64,000 nt of DNA from Bacillota bacterium (GCA_023415145.1 JAEZLW010000175.1:41198-105197); one strand, 5' to 3'. Counted from the stretch's first letter, positions 9,748-18,664 are shown. Notes: generated from the sequence alone by a model not told the origin. Numbers and translations: made by a program.

Positions 9748-10716
9748 TTAAAACAGTGAGCTGTCCGCGTCGATGCGCTTGACAACCATGTTGGCGATAA
9801 GCAGTGTCAGGCAGCCGAAAACAGACTGTAAAAAGCCTGCGGCGGACGCGTAATTGTACTGGGGTTTGCTGGAACCGCGCAGTGCGTTGTACACGTAGAC
9901 GTCAATGGTCAGCGTTACGCTGGTTAACGAGTTGGAGTTTTGCGTGGCGCGGTAGAACAGGCCAAAGTCGGAGTTGAAGATGCGGCCCACTGCCATGATG
10001 AACATGATGCTCATGATGGGCCGAAGCAGCGGCAATGTGATATAGCGTATCTGCTGGCTCTTTTTTGCGCCGTCGATGACGGCCGCCTCATACAGCGAAC
10101 CGTCGATGCCGCTGATGGCGGCCATATACACCACCATGCCGTAGCCTACGGTTTTCCATACCTGTAAAAAGGTTAAAACAAATGGCCACTTTTCCGGTGT
10201 CTGATACCAGAGCACAGGTGTCCCGCCGGAGGCTTTTATCAAATTGTTGATAAGCCCTTTGTCCGTGGAAAGAAACGCAAATACAAAATATCCAACCACC
10301 ACCCAAGACAGGAAGTGAGGCAGGAACATGGCTGTTTGGCAAAATTTCGCAACCCGTTTGGAATAAAGCTCAGACAGCAATATGGCCAGGGACACCGGCA
10401 ACACAACACCCAGTATGATGAAGACCAGGTTATAGCCCAGCGTGTTGCGAAGCATCATGGCCACATATTTGGTTTTGAACAGATACTCAAAGTTGTCAAG
10501 GCCGCTCCATGGGCTGTTGACAAACAGGCTGTACAAGAATCCCTGACCGGCGGCTACTTTGTAGTTCTTGAAGGCGATGATGATGCCAAACATGGGAACA
10601 TAGCAAAACAGGATATACCATACCGCTGTGGGCAGCGAAAGCGTAAAAAGCTGAAGGTCATCCAGGGTAAAGCGGAATTTCCTGCGCTTAGCCTTAAGCG
10701 GACTTTGTGAAAGCAT
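9748..10716 (-). CDS. ABC sugar permease, LplB-like
   Basis: 322 aa, MalF-type CUT1 permease. There are six membrane helices and an EAA loop near YEAAVIDGAKKSQQIRYITLP. The start at 10716 is chosen because a GGAGGG site lies 6 bp upstream; an ATG at 10734 lacks a good site. It is followed 17 bp later by the second permease. Confidence 0.92.
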   Translation of the reverse strand: MLSQSPLKAKRRKFRFTLDDLQLFTLSLPTAVWYILFCYVPMFGIIIAFKNYKVAAGQGFLYSLFVNSPWSGLDNFEYLFKTKYVAMMLRNTLGYNLVFIILGVVLPVSLAILLSELYSKRVAKFCQTAMFLPHFLSWVVVGYFVFAFLSTDKGLINNLIKASGGTPVLWYQTPEKWPFVLTFLQVWKTVGYGMVVYMAAISGIDGSLYEAAVIDGAKKSQQIRYITLPLLRPIMSIMFIMAVGRIFNSDFGLFYRATQNSNSLTSVTLTIDVYVYNALRGSSKPQYNYASAAGFLQSVFGCLTLLIANMVVKRIDADSSLF

Positions 10717-10751
10717 AAAACACCCTCCAGACAAGGATTCATTGCGCCTGA

Positions 10752-11786
10752 TTACCGGAAGACCGCGGCGTACACCCTGTTGTGGAACAGCCGCCTGAAC
10801 CGCTGTATGGCGGGATTACCCCTTTTGGGGTGCACCGCGTTGGTTAAGAGCACCGCATACAGCCCGGTTTCCGGGTCCACCGCAAGGCTCGTGCCGGTAA
10901 ATCCTGTATGCCCAAAGGATGTGGCGGGGAATAAATCACCCATAAAGCTTCCTGGGCCGCCGCTCACATGAAATCCCAGGCCTCTGTGGACATCGTGCTC
11001 CGGCGTTTTGTCCATGATGGCCATGCGAAGTGTTGCCGGGCTTATTAGCGGCGCACCGCCTGCTGCCAGCATTTTCGCAAAGAGCATCACGTCGCCCACA
11101 TTGCTGAACAGGCCTGCGTTGGCCGATACGCCTCCCAAGAAGCGGGCGTTTTCGTCGTGGACAATTCCCCTAATGGGGCGGCCTGTGGCTTCATCCATCT
11201 CGGTGGCAGCGATGTTCCCGCCCACGGGGCAGTAACTTGTTTGGGTCATGCCAAGAGGCGTGAAGATATGCTCCTGCGCCAGTACGTTCAGCGGCTTGCC
11301 GTACACCTTTTCCAGTATGGAACCAAGAAGGATGTAGCCCATGCAGGAATAACGGGGCCTCTGGCCAGGTGGCCCTTGAAGGGGATGCGCAAGGATCGCA
11401 GATGAAACATCGGAAGGATCATAACAAACCTTCTCCAAAAGAAAGCTGGGCGCAATGCCGCCGGTATGGGTCATCAAATGTAAGACGGTAATATCCGCTT
11501 TGTCCTGGGGCGCATCAAAGAAACGGGAAAGCGTATCGTCCAAAACAAGCAATCCCTTTTCCAAAGCCAACAGGGCCAGCATGGTGGGCACGATCACTTT
11601 GGTCATTGATGCCAGGTCGTATCGTGTTTCAAGGTTTGCATTTTCGGTGCCTTGAAGGGAAAGCTTTCCCGTGGCATGGGTGAAAAGCGTTTGCCCCATA
11701 TGGCCAATGCCCACTGCTGCCGAGGGGAAAACACCTTGGGCAACCGCATCGTCCAGCATGCCTGGGAGGAAGTCAAACCGTTCCAT
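10752..11786 (-). CDS. Class C beta-lactamase-like serine hydrolase
   Basis: 344 aa. The active-site SxxK motif is SMTK (in LASMTKVIVP), the second motif is YSCMGY (YxN-like with N replaced), and an HTG motif (FGHTGFTG) lies near the C-terminus. There is no signal peptide, so it may act inside the cell. ATG 11786 is preferred over GTG 11792 because AAGG then lies at a workable distance. In Bacillus subtilis a beta-lactamase-like hydrolase (YbbE/AmzC) belongs to the MurNAc salvage operon; the setting here is parallel. Its exact peptide or ester substrate is unknown. Confidence 0.85.
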   Translation of the reverse strand: MERFDFLPGMLDDAVAQGVFPSAAVGIGHMGQTLFTHATGKLSLQGTENANLETRYDLASMTKVIVPTMLALLALEKGLLVLDDTLSRFFDAPQDKADITVLHLMTHTGGIAPSFLLEKVCYDPSDVSSAILAHPLQGPPGQRPRYSCMGYILLGSILEKVYGKPLNVLAQEHIFTPLGMTQTSYCPVGGNIAATEMDEATGRPIRGIVHDENARFLGGVSANAGLFSNVGDVMLFAKMLAAGGAPLISPATLRMAIMDKTPEHDVHRGLGFHVSGGPGSFMGDLFPATSFGHTGFTGTSLAVDPETGLYAVLLTNAVHPKRGNPAIQRFRRLFHNRVYAAVFR

Positions 11787-11832
11787 GCGCACCGCCTTAT
11801 CAAATCAGTCCGGACCGCTTATCCCTTATCGA

Positions 11833-12537
11833 TCATAACAGGTCCATTTTCTGCCGCTTGCCAAAGAAAGACGTTCCGAAGCAGGTGGCATGATCGCAGC
11901 CGATGATCGCGCCGCGCATAATGCTCAGCGCCTCATAATACCGCAGGTATTTGAAACTTGGGGAATTTTCCGCCAACCAGAGCTTTTTTACGGCTTGCTT
12001 CCAAAGAGGAAAAGCGCCGGTCACGTCAAAATAGAAGTAAGGCGAAAAGCCCTCCGCATCCTCCCAGTTTTCCGCGTACATGGCACGGCCGATGGGAGCC
12101 GGCGGCAGAGGATGCTCATAGGTGGGAAGAGAGGCAAAAAAGATGGCGTTTTTGGTAATAGTATGCGCTGTCATATGGTCCTTATGCAGGCTGTTTTGCC
12201 AGTGGTACAGCACGGCCCCCGCATGCTTTTCCCGCATGATTCGGGCAAGGTGCAGTTCCAATTCCTGACTTTCGTACAGTTCTCCGTCGGGTATGTCCAA
12301 AACGATGCTTTCCCCGCCCAGCATATGTGCAAAGTTTTTGGCGGCTTCTACATTCTGCTGCTTAAATTCTTTGGTGGTAATGCCTTTGGGCGCGCTCCGC
12401 TCCCCGGCGGTCAAATCCACGATGACCACCTTGTCTCCCGCCATGGCGTGCTTGCATAGGAGCATGCCACTGGTAAGCTGCGCGTCCCCCGTATGGGCTC
12501 CCACAGCCAGAATTGTTTTTTGCCTGCGTTCACTCAA
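11833..12537 (-). CDS. PIG-L (LmbE)-like deacetylase, altered active site
   Basis: 234 aa. The fold signature near the N-terminus reads AHTGDAQL where active family members have AHPDD. The zinc-binding His and the second Asp are kept, but the catalytic first Asp is Gly. The second metal motif (LHKDHMTAH) is kept. TTG 12537 is preferred as start because AAGGGGGG lies at the right distance; TTG 12543 is too close. It is the first gene of the minus-strand salvage arm. Active relatives deacetylate N-acetylglucosamine-type sugars; here activity is uncertain, though some Clostridia appear to carry similar GD variants. Confidence 0.8.
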   Translation of the reverse strand: MSERRQKTILAVGAHTGDAQLTSGMLLCKHAMAGDKVVIVDLTAGERSAPKGITTKEFKQQNVEAAKNFAHMLGGESIVLDIPDGELYESQELELHLARIMREKHAGAVLYHWQNSLHKDHMTAHTITKNAIFFASLPTYEHPLPPAPIGRAMYAENWEDAEGFSPYFYFDVTGAFPLWKQAVKKLWLAENSPSFKYLRYYEALSIMRGAIIGCDHATCFGTSFFGKRQKMDLL

Positions 12538-12594
12538 GCGCAATCCCCCCTTGTTAAGCGGCCGGTCCTGACTGAGCAGCTTGATTTTTTCTTA

Positions 12595-12623
12595 ATTGTA
12601 GCAGTGTTTATCTAAAAAGTAAA
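12595..12623 (-). promoter_or_regulatory. Promoter of the minus-strand salvage operon
   Basis: On the minus strand the -35 is TTTACT, the spacer is 17 bp and the -10 is TACAAT. It precedes the PIG-L gene by about 55 bp. Confidence 0.7.
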
Positions 12624-12631
12624 TGTAATTT

Positions 12632-12647
12632 TTTTTGTATACAAAAA
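12632..12647. promoter_or_regulatory. Operator candidate between divergent promoters
   Basis: A perfect 16-bp palindrome (TTTTTGTATACAAAAA) lies between the -35 boxes of the two divergent promoters. A weaker outer dyad (AAGT..ACTT) flanks it. The adjacent MurR/RpiR regulator is the obvious candidate ligand-controlled binder, by inference. Confidence 0.55.
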
Positions 12648-12662
12648 TTTTTATGTAACTTA

Positions 12663-12690
12663 TTGCGGATTTTGATTTCTATGATACAAT
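12663..12690 (+). promoter_or_regulatory. Promoter of the murR-murQ operon
   Basis: The -35 is TTGCGG, the spacer is 16 bp and the -10 is TACAAT. The leader to the murR start is about 90 nt. Confidence 0.7.
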
Positions 12691-12788
12691 AGAGGCAGCA
12701 GCAAATGCCGCAATCATAAGCGTCACAAGCCACAATAGGGTGGCCGGAATAAGCGCCTTTTTAGAAGGCCAGGACAAGGAGAATTTGT

Positions 12789-13640
12789 ATGACGGATTGT
12801 ATCCTCAAGCTGCAGGAGCTGATGGACACATTCTCCCCCGCGGAGCAGCGGGTGGCCACCTATATTTTGCATCACCGTACGCAATTGGTCGGGACGCCCA
12901 TCGATGAAGTCGCCAAGGCCTGCCACACCAGTAAAACCACCGTGGTCAGACTGTGCAAGCTAACCGGTTATAAAGGATTCAAGGAATTTTGCATGGCCTT
13001 GTCCGCCAATCTGGCCGTGAAGAAGGAAAATCCGTTAACCTACACCGATGTACAGACAGGCAGCGATTTGGCCCACATCATGGAAGACACCACCCGCCGC
13101 AACATCGGCGGGCTGCAAAGCACCATGCAGGTTTTGTCTTATGAAGAACTGGATAAGGCAGTTGAAGCTATTCACAAGGCGAAGCGGGTGGATTTTTACG
13201 GCATGGGGATATCCGCCCTGGTGGCGATGGATGCCCAGCACAAGTTCCTGCGTATCAACAAGACATCCCTAACTTCACTGGATCCCCATGTCCAGGTGGT
13301 ATGCGCGGCCAGCCTGAAAGAAGGCGATGTGGCGGTGTTCTTTTCCTATTCCGGTGAGACCAGCGACACATTGGCAACGCTGCAGGTGGCAAAGCAAAGC
13401 GGAGCCACCGCCATTTCCGTAACAAAATATGCACCCAACCCCCTTTCCCAGAGGTGTGACATCCAATTGCATGTGGCTTGTTCCGAGGTGGCGGTGCGCA
13501 CCGGCGCCATGTCTTCCCGCATTGCCATGCTGCATATTTCTGATTTGTTGTTCTCTGCCGTGATCGCAAAGGAGTATGATGAAGCCAAGACTGTGCTGGA
13601 CCGCTCTTTGTGGGCGGCCAGCTACAAAAAAGTAAAATAG
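12789..13640 (+). CDS. murR: MurR/RpiR-family transcriptional regulator
   Basis: 283 aa. An N-terminal RpiR helix-turn-helix (about residues 1-75, with SKTTVVRLCKLTGYKGFKEF) is followed by a SIS sugar-phosphate-binding domain (about residues 125-265, with YGMGISA and FSYSGET). The start follows an AAGGAG site. It is the first gene of an operon with murQ and nagZ, so it probably senses MurNAc-6-phosphate, as MurR does in Escherichia coli, and represses both arms. The symbol is assigned from context; other RpiR proteins share this architecture. Confidence 0.88.
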   Translation: MTDCILKLQELMDTFSPAEQRVATYILHHRTQLVGTPIDEVAKACHTSKTTVVRLCKLTGYKGFKEFCMALSANLAVKKENPLTYTDVQTGSDLAHIMEDTTRRNIGGLQSTMQVLSYEELDKAVEAIHKAKRVDFYGMGISALVAMDAQHKFLRINKTSLTSLDPHVQVVCAASLKEGDVAVFFSYSGETSDTLATLQVAKQSGATAISVTKYAPNPLSQRCDIQLHVACSEVAVRTGAMSSRIAMLHISDLLFSAVIAKEYDEAKTVLDRSLWAASYKKVK

Positions 13641-13698
13641 CTTACTTGAATACAGGAATAGCTGAAGGCGGCTATGCGGCTGTGAAGGGGAGACAACA

Positions 13699-14613
13699 AT
13701 GAATTTTGAGCAGCTTTCTACGGAGCAGGTAAACCGAAAAAGCCTGAACCTGGATGATATGACGCCTTACCAGGCGGCTATGTTGATGAACGAAATCGAC
13801 AGCCAGGCATCTATGGCGGTGAAAACGGTGCTGCCGCAAATCGCTGAAGCGGTGGAGGTCATTTCCTCCCGCATGAGGTCAGGCGGACGGCTTTTGTATG
13901 CAGGGGCGGGAACCAGCGGCCGCCTTGGGGTGCTGGACGCGTCCGAATGCCCGCCAACCTTTGGCGTAGAACCCGGCCTGGTGGTAGGCGTCATTGCCGG
14001 GGGTGATACGGCATTGCGCTTTTCCATCGAGGGTGCGGAGGATATGCCCGATCTGGGCCGGGAGGACATGCAAAAAAACGGACTGTGCGGTTTGGATGTG
14101 CTTGTGGCCATCAGTTCCAGCGGGTATGCCCCTTATTGCGTGGGGGCGCTTGACTATGCCAGGGAACAGCGGGCATTCGCCATCGCATTGACCTGCAATG
14201 AAGGCTCCATCATCTCAAGTCATGCCGATCTGGCCATAGAGATTCCCACCGGGCCGGAGATTTTGTCCGGTTCCACGCGCCTGAAGGCAGGCACCGCCAC
14301 CAAAATGGTGCTGAACATGCTATCCACCCTGTCCATGGTGCAGCTTGGCAAGGTTTACAAAAACCTGATGGTGGACATGAAACCAAGCAACAACAAGCTG
14401 AACGACCGGGCCGTGCGCATTGTGAAGTACGCATTGAACCTGGAAGACCGGCATGATGCCGAAGCGCTTTTGCAAAAGGCGAACGGCAATGTCAAGGCGG
14501 CCATCGTGATGGCTTTGTCCCAGGCGGATTATCCATCCGCCATGAAGGCGCTGAAGAAGCAAAACGGGTTCGTACGCCGTGCGGTGGCGTATCTTCTGGA
14601 GAAACTTGCATAG
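13699..14613 (+). CDS. murQ: N-acetylmuramic acid 6-phosphate etherase
   Basis: 304 aa, the usual length. It carries the MurQ signature in the SIS domain (YAGAGTSGRLGVLDASECPP around residues 70-90) and IAGG / GAEDM further on, with the C-terminal UBA-like helical segment typical of the family. It cleaves the D-lactyl ether of MurNAc-6-P to give GlcNAc-6-P in the cytoplasm. It lies between murR and nagZ with short gaps. Confidence 0.96.
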   Translation: MNFEQLSTEQVNRKSLNLDDMTPYQAAMLMNEIDSQASMAVKTVLPQIAEAVEVISSRMRSGGRLLYAGAGTSGRLGVLDASECPPTFGVEPGLVVGVIAGGDTALRFSIEGAEDMPDLGREDMQKNGLCGLDVLVAISSSGYAPYCVGALDYAREQRAFAIALTCNEGSIISSHADLAIEIPTGPEILSGSTRLKAGTATKMVLNMLSTLSMVQLGKVYKNLMVDMKPSNNKLNDRAVRIVKYALNLEDRHDAEALLQKANGNVKAAIVMALSQADYPSAMKALKKQNGFVRRAVAYLLEKLA

Positions 14614-14637
14614 CTCAGCCTTATCAGGAGGCATTTT

Positions 14638-16191
14638 ATGAGACCATTGGATAACAGGCAAAAGATTGGCCAGCGGCTTTTCGCCGGCTTTTTAGGAACC
14701 GGGATGAATGAGGATTTTGTCCGTCTGGTGAAGGAGCACAAGGTAGGCAATGTAATCCTTTTCAAGGAGAACATTGCGGACAAATTGCAGCTTCAAAAGC
14801 TGTGCGCTGACATACAGGATTTGCTTCTTTGGGAAACGGGTTATCCAGCCTTTATTGCCATCGACCAGGAGGGAGGCCCGGTGTCGCGCCTTCCTGCCGA
14901 CGCAGCCGTGATCCCCGGCGCCATGGCCATTTCCGCCACGGGGAACACGCAAAACGCCTATGAAGCCGGCCTGATTACAGGCCTGGAGCTTGCAGCCCTT
15001 GGGGTGAACTTCAACCTTTCACCGGTGATGGATATCAACTCCAATCCCCACAATCCTGTGATCGGCGTAAGAAGCTACGGCGATACCAAGGATACGGTCA
15101 TAGCCTTTGGCCTTTCAATGATACGGGGGCTTACGGATGCGGGCATACTCTGTGCGGCCAAGCATTTCCCGGGCCATGGAGATACGGCGGTGGATTCTCA
15201 TGTTGGACTGCCTTGCGTCGACAAATCCTTGCAGGAGCTTTCTTCCTGTGAACTGAAAAGCTTTGAGGCAGCCATCGATGCGGGGGTACCCGCCATCATG
15301 ACTTCCCATATACTGTTTCCCAAGTTGGAAGGGGAAAAGATTCCGGCAACCATGTCCCGGCGCATCATCACCGGGCTTTTGAAGGAGAAGTTGGGCTTTT
15401 CAGGGCTGGTGCTCAGCGATTGCATGATGATGAATGCCATTGCAGGCCACTATGGCACCGTGGCAGGCAGTCTCATGGCGGCAAGGGCCGGGGTGGACCT
15501 TTTGTTTATTTCCCACAGCGTCAAGCTGGCGGGGGAAACGGCCCAGGCAATGCTTGATGCGCTAGAAGAAGGCCAATTGGATGCGGAAGAGATGGAAGCC
15601 TCCGTTGAAAAGATTCTTCAGTATAAGCGAAAATTGTCATCCATAAAATCGCCGCCTATTGAAACGGTGGGATGCAGTGCTCACCGGGAGGCCGTGGCCC
15701 GCATGATGAAAGAGGCGGTGACGGAGGTGAACGTTCCGCCATCAGGCCGCCCGGCGCTGGGTGATTCGCCTATCTTCCTGGGCTGTATGCCTTTCCGGCC
15801 AAACAATGCATCCAATCCGGAGGATTCCAGGTGGAATTTTCCCGTGTACATGGCAAAGGAATTGGGCGGGGAGTACCGCATCACCTCCGCCGACCCTGAT
15901 GCGCTAGAAATTGATGATCTATTAAGAGAAGTCCGGGGTCATACCTGCCTTGTCCTTGGCACCCAGAACGGACATATCCGCCACGGGCAGCTAGCTTTGG
16001 CGCAGGCGCTTGTTCAAACAGGCATCCCGGTTATCTGCGTGGCGCTGAGAAACCCGTATGACCTTGCAAAGCTGCCGGGAAACGTATATACACTGGCTGC
16101 TTACGGCTACGATTCTCTCAGCCTTGCGGCTGTTGCCGCTGTGCTTTCAGGCAGGGAAAAAGCCCTTGGACATCTTCCTGTAAAGCTGTGA
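14638..16191 (+). CDS. nagZ: Beta-N-acetylhexosaminidase, GH3
   Basis: 517 aa. The GH3 catalytic domain contains KHFPGHGDT, which carries the catalytic His loop of NagZ-type enzymes, and the nucleophile region VLSDCMMMNAI. A GH3 C-terminal domain (about residues 360-517) is present, as in Gram-positive NagZ. No signal peptide is seen, so it would act on imported GlcNAc-MurNAc or muropeptides in the cytoplasm, releasing GlcNAc. The start follows an AGGAGG site. Confidence 0.93.
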   Translation: MRPLDNRQKIGQRLFAGFLGTGMNEDFVRLVKEHKVGNVILFKENIADKLQLQKLCADIQDLLLWETGYPAFIAIDQEGGPVSRLPADAAVIPGAMAISATGNTQNAYEAGLITGLELAALGVNFNLSPVMDINSNPHNPVIGVRSYGDTKDTVIAFGLSMIRGLTDAGILCAAKHFPGHGDTAVDSHVGLPCVDKSLQELSSCELKSFEAAIDAGVPAIMTSHILFPKLEGEKIPATMSRRIITGLLKEKLGFSGLVLSDCMMMNAIAGHYGTVAGSLMAARAGVDLLFISHSVKLAGETAQAMLDALEEGQLDAEEMEASVEKILQYKRKLSSIKSPPIETVGCSAHREAVARMMKEAVTEVNVPPSGRPALGDSPIFLGCMPFRPNNASNPEDSRWNFPVYMAKELGGEYRITSADPDALEIDDLLREVRGHTCLVLGTQNGHIRHGQLALAQALVQTGIPVICVALRNPYDLAKLPGNVYTLAAYGYDSLSLAAVAAVLSGREKALGHLPVKL

Positions 16192-16204
16192 AGGAGATAT
16201 CTAT

Positions 16205-17152
16205 ATGGCCTATGTAACCGGCTGGGACGGCGGCGGAACAAAAACCGCCGTGGCATATATGGATTTGGACGGCGCTGTGCTGAGCAGGGCAGCTTTTGGC
16301 CCGCTGAACCTGAACGGCAGTTCTCCTGAACTGGTGCGGCAAACTGTAAGGGAAGCCATTGCGGATATGTCAAAAATGCCAGGCGGAGTTGCGGGATGCG
16401 CTGCGTTGCAGGTGGGCTTTGCGGGAGCAAGCAACCCTTCGGCCCGTATGCTGCTTCAAGGAGCCATCCGGGAGGAAGGCTTTGCAGGCGAACTGCGATT
16501 GGCGGGCGACCATGAGACCATGCTCCATGGCGCTGTGGGCGGGGAGGGAGCGGTGCTCATATCGGGCACCGGCTCTGTCGCTTTAGGAAGAAACGGCCTT
16601 GGTGATACCTTCCGCTGCGGGGGTTGGGGCTACCTGATTGGGGATGAGGGCAGCGGCTATGCCATTGGCCGAGACATCCTTCAGGCGGTGGCTCGGGCGC
16701 ACGACGGGCGAGGAAATACAACCTGCCTGCAAAAACAGGTGTTTGAGGCTCTTGCCATATCTTCCATGGAGGAACTGATCAAATATGTGTATGATCCTTC
16801 TTCGGACAAGGCAAAGATTGCTTCACTGGCTCCTTTATTGATTCCCGCGCTTGAGAAGGGCGATGAAACGGCCAGGGAGATTGCCCAAAGGGCGGCCGGG
16901 GAACTGCATTTGCTGGCTGCAACGGTCATTGATAGATTGGTGCTTGAGGCCGGGACGATTGCGTTTGCCGGCAGCATACTGACTCAAATATCGATTATCC
17001 GAGAAAAGTTGGAATCGGCGCTTGTTTCTCGGTATCCTGACCTGTCAATCATACAGCCAAAGCAGGATGCAGCCTTTGGCGCGGCAGCCATGGCATTGGA
17101 GGCCGTAAAAAAGCATGGGAATGAGCAGATTCATATCATATCGAAACTTTGA
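16205..17152 (+). CDS. murK: N-acetylmuramic acid/N-acetylglucosamine kinase-like (BadF/BcrA ATPase family)
   Basis: 315 aa. The ATPase fold of the ASKHA type shows phosphate motif 1 WDGGGTKTAV at the N-terminus, SGTGSVALG near residue 120 and a GGWGYLIGDEGSGYAIG segment. This family includes the MurNAc/GlcNAc kinase of Clostridium acetobutylicum. With ABC import the sugars arrive unphosphorylated, so a kinase is needed before MurQ can act; that fits the lack of a PTS MurP here. It is the last gene of the operon, 14 bp after nagZ. Confidence 0.82.
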   Translation: MAYVTGWDGGGTKTAVAYMDLDGAVLSRAAFGPLNLNGSSPELVRQTVREAIADMSKMPGGVAGCAALQVGFAGASNPSARMLLQGAIREEGFAGELRLAGDHETMLHGAVGGEGAVLISGTGSVALGRNGLGDTFRCGGWGYLIGDEGSGYAIGRDILQAVARAHDGRGNTTCLQKQVFEALAISSMEELIKYVYDPSSDKAKIASLAPLLIPALEKGDETAREIAQRAAGELHLLAATVIDRLVLEAGTIAFAGSILTQISIIREKLESALVSRYPDLSIIQPKQDAAFGAAAMALEAVKKHGNEQIHIISKL

Positions 17153-17162
17153 TGCATTGAAA

Positions 17163-17204
17163 ATTTTGCCTGCTATCCTCCATGGAAGATAGCAGGCAAA
17201 ATTA
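17163..17204. terminator. Strong bidirectional terminator
   Basis: A perfect 16-bp inverted repeat (AATTTTGCCTGCTATC and its complement) with a 10-nt loop sits between the convergent murK and GH4 genes. Confidence 0.9.
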
Positions 17205-17233
17205 ATATTGGATTGGATGAAAAAGGAATAGGC

Positions 17234-18541
17234 TTACTGGTATTCCGGCAGCCAGCCCTCATGTGCCTTGATCAAATCATCGCACATGGCAACGATATCG
17301 TCAATGCTAAGCTCACTCTGGCAATGGGGGTCCATCATGGCAGCCTGATAGATGAAATCCTTCTTCAATGTGCGGGCGGCTTCAATGGTCAGAAGCTGCA
17401 CGTTAACGTTGGTGCGGTTCATGGCAGCGCATTGCTCCGGCAGATCGCCAATGTATGTGGGGGTCACACCATTGGCATCCACCATGCAAGGGACTTCTAC
17501 CACCGCGTTTTGGGGCAGGTTGGTGATAAGGCCTGTGTTCAGCACGTTGCCGCCGATTTTGTAGGGCACGTTGGTTTCCATGGCCTCCATGATGTAGCTG
17601 GCATATTCATGGGAGCGCACATGGGTAAGCTCCTGGTTGTTAAGCAGCGCGTCCCGCTGCTCGCCCCAGCGCCTGATCTGCTCCACGCAGCGGCGGGGAT
17701 ATTCGTCCAGAGGGATGTTAAACCTGTCAATCAGCCCCGGGTATTTGTCCTTGATGAAATAGGGCATGTATTCCGCGTTGTGCTCGCTGGATTCGGTGAC
17801 ATAGTAGCCAAAGCGCTTCATGATCTCATAGCGCACCATGTCATAATGCTTATCGGTGCGCGCAAAGGCGCGGCGCTTGACCTCCGGGTACAGGTCCCTG
17901 CCATCCTGTGTAAGGGACAAAAGCCAGGCCTGATGGTTGATGCCGGCGATTTTCCACTGCATTTTGGGATCATACGTCATTTCCAGGCCCTTTAGCAGGT
18001 CCGGAACACAGATCTGAACGCTGTGGCAAAGGCCCACGGTTTTGATGGAGCTCAAGCGCAGCATAGCGCCGGTGAGCATGGCCATGGGGTTGGTGTAATT
18101 GAGAAACCAGGCGCTGGGACAGACTTCTTCCATATCCCTGGCGAAGTCAAGCATCACAGGGATGGTGCGCAGCGCGCGAAAGATGCCGCCGATGCCCAGC
18201 GTATCACCAATGGTCTGCTTCAGGCCGTACTTTTTCGGGATTTCAAAATCTGTTACGGTACAGGGCTCATATCCGCCCACCTGGATCGCGTTGACCACGT
18301 AATTGGCACCTTCAAGTGCCTCCTTGCGGCTTTGGACCCCAAGGTATGCCTTGATGGTGGCCTTGCCGCCGTTATTGCGGTTGATGGTGTCCAGCATGAG
18401 CTGGGATTCCTTGAGCCTTTCCGGATCGATGTCGTACAGTGCGATCACTGAATCTTGCAGTGCGGGCGTCAGCATGCTGTCGCCCAGCACATTTTTTGCG
18501 AAGACAGTGGAACCCGCACCCATAAAGGTGATCTTTGCCAT
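17234..18541 (-). CDS. Glycoside hydrolase family 4 (alpha-galactosidase/alpha-glucosidase type)
   Basis: 435 aa. The Rossmann start (MAKITFMGAGSTVF) binds NAD+. GLCHSVQ holds the metal-binding Cys, and NYTNPMAML and GINHQAW are conserved GH4 motifs. GH4 enzymes use NAD+ and Mn2+ to hydrolyse alpha-glycosides, often phosphorylated or plant-derived ones. ATG 18541 is chosen for a GAGGAGGA site 8 bp upstream. It is divergent from an AraC regulator, a usual arrangement for sugar-responsive control. The exact substrate cannot be read from sequence. Confidence 0.9.
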   Translation of the reverse strand: MAKITFMGAGSTVFAKNVLGDSMLTPALQDSVIALYDIDPERLKESQLMLDTINRNNGGKATIKAYLGVQSRKEALEGANYVVNAIQVGGYEPCTVTDFEIPKKYGLKQTIGDTLGIGGIFRALRTIPVMLDFARDMEEVCPSAWFLNYTNPMAMLTGAMLRLSSIKTVGLCHSVQICVPDLLKGLEMTYDPKMQWKIAGINHQAWLLSLTQDGRDLYPEVKRRAFARTDKHYDMVRYEIMKRFGYYVTESSEHNAEYMPYFIKDKYPGLIDRFNIPLDEYPRRCVEQIRRWGEQRDALLNNQELTHVRSHEYASYIMEAMETNVPYKIGGNVLNTGLITNLPQNAVVEVPCMVDANGVTPTYIGDLPEQCAAMNRTNVNVQLLTIEAARTLKKDFIYQAAMMDPHCQSELSIDDIVAMCDDLIKAHEGWLPEYQ

Positions 18542-18573
18542 GACCAAAATCCTCCTCGTGAACAGATGGTTTC

Positions 18574-18602
18574 AGTATAGTCATTTCACCTCTTGCGAAC
18601 AA
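18574..18602 (-). promoter_or_regulatory. Promoter of the GH4 gene
   Basis: On the minus strand the -35 is TTGTTC, the spacer is 17 bp and the -10 is TATACT. Its -35 overlaps the -35 of the divergent AraC promoter by two bases. Confidence 0.65.
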
Positions 18603-18621
18603 GCATCCGGTGTTGCATAAT
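18593..18621 (+). promoter_or_regulatory. Promoter of the AraC regulator gene
   Basis: The -35 is TTGCGA, the spacer is 17 bp and the -10 is CATAAT. It shares bases with the divergent GH4 promoter, so both would be controlled by a single bound regulator. Confidence 0.6.
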
Positions 18622-18664
18622 ATACGTGAAATGTTGCATTCTAAAAGAACGGACAGCAAGAAAC

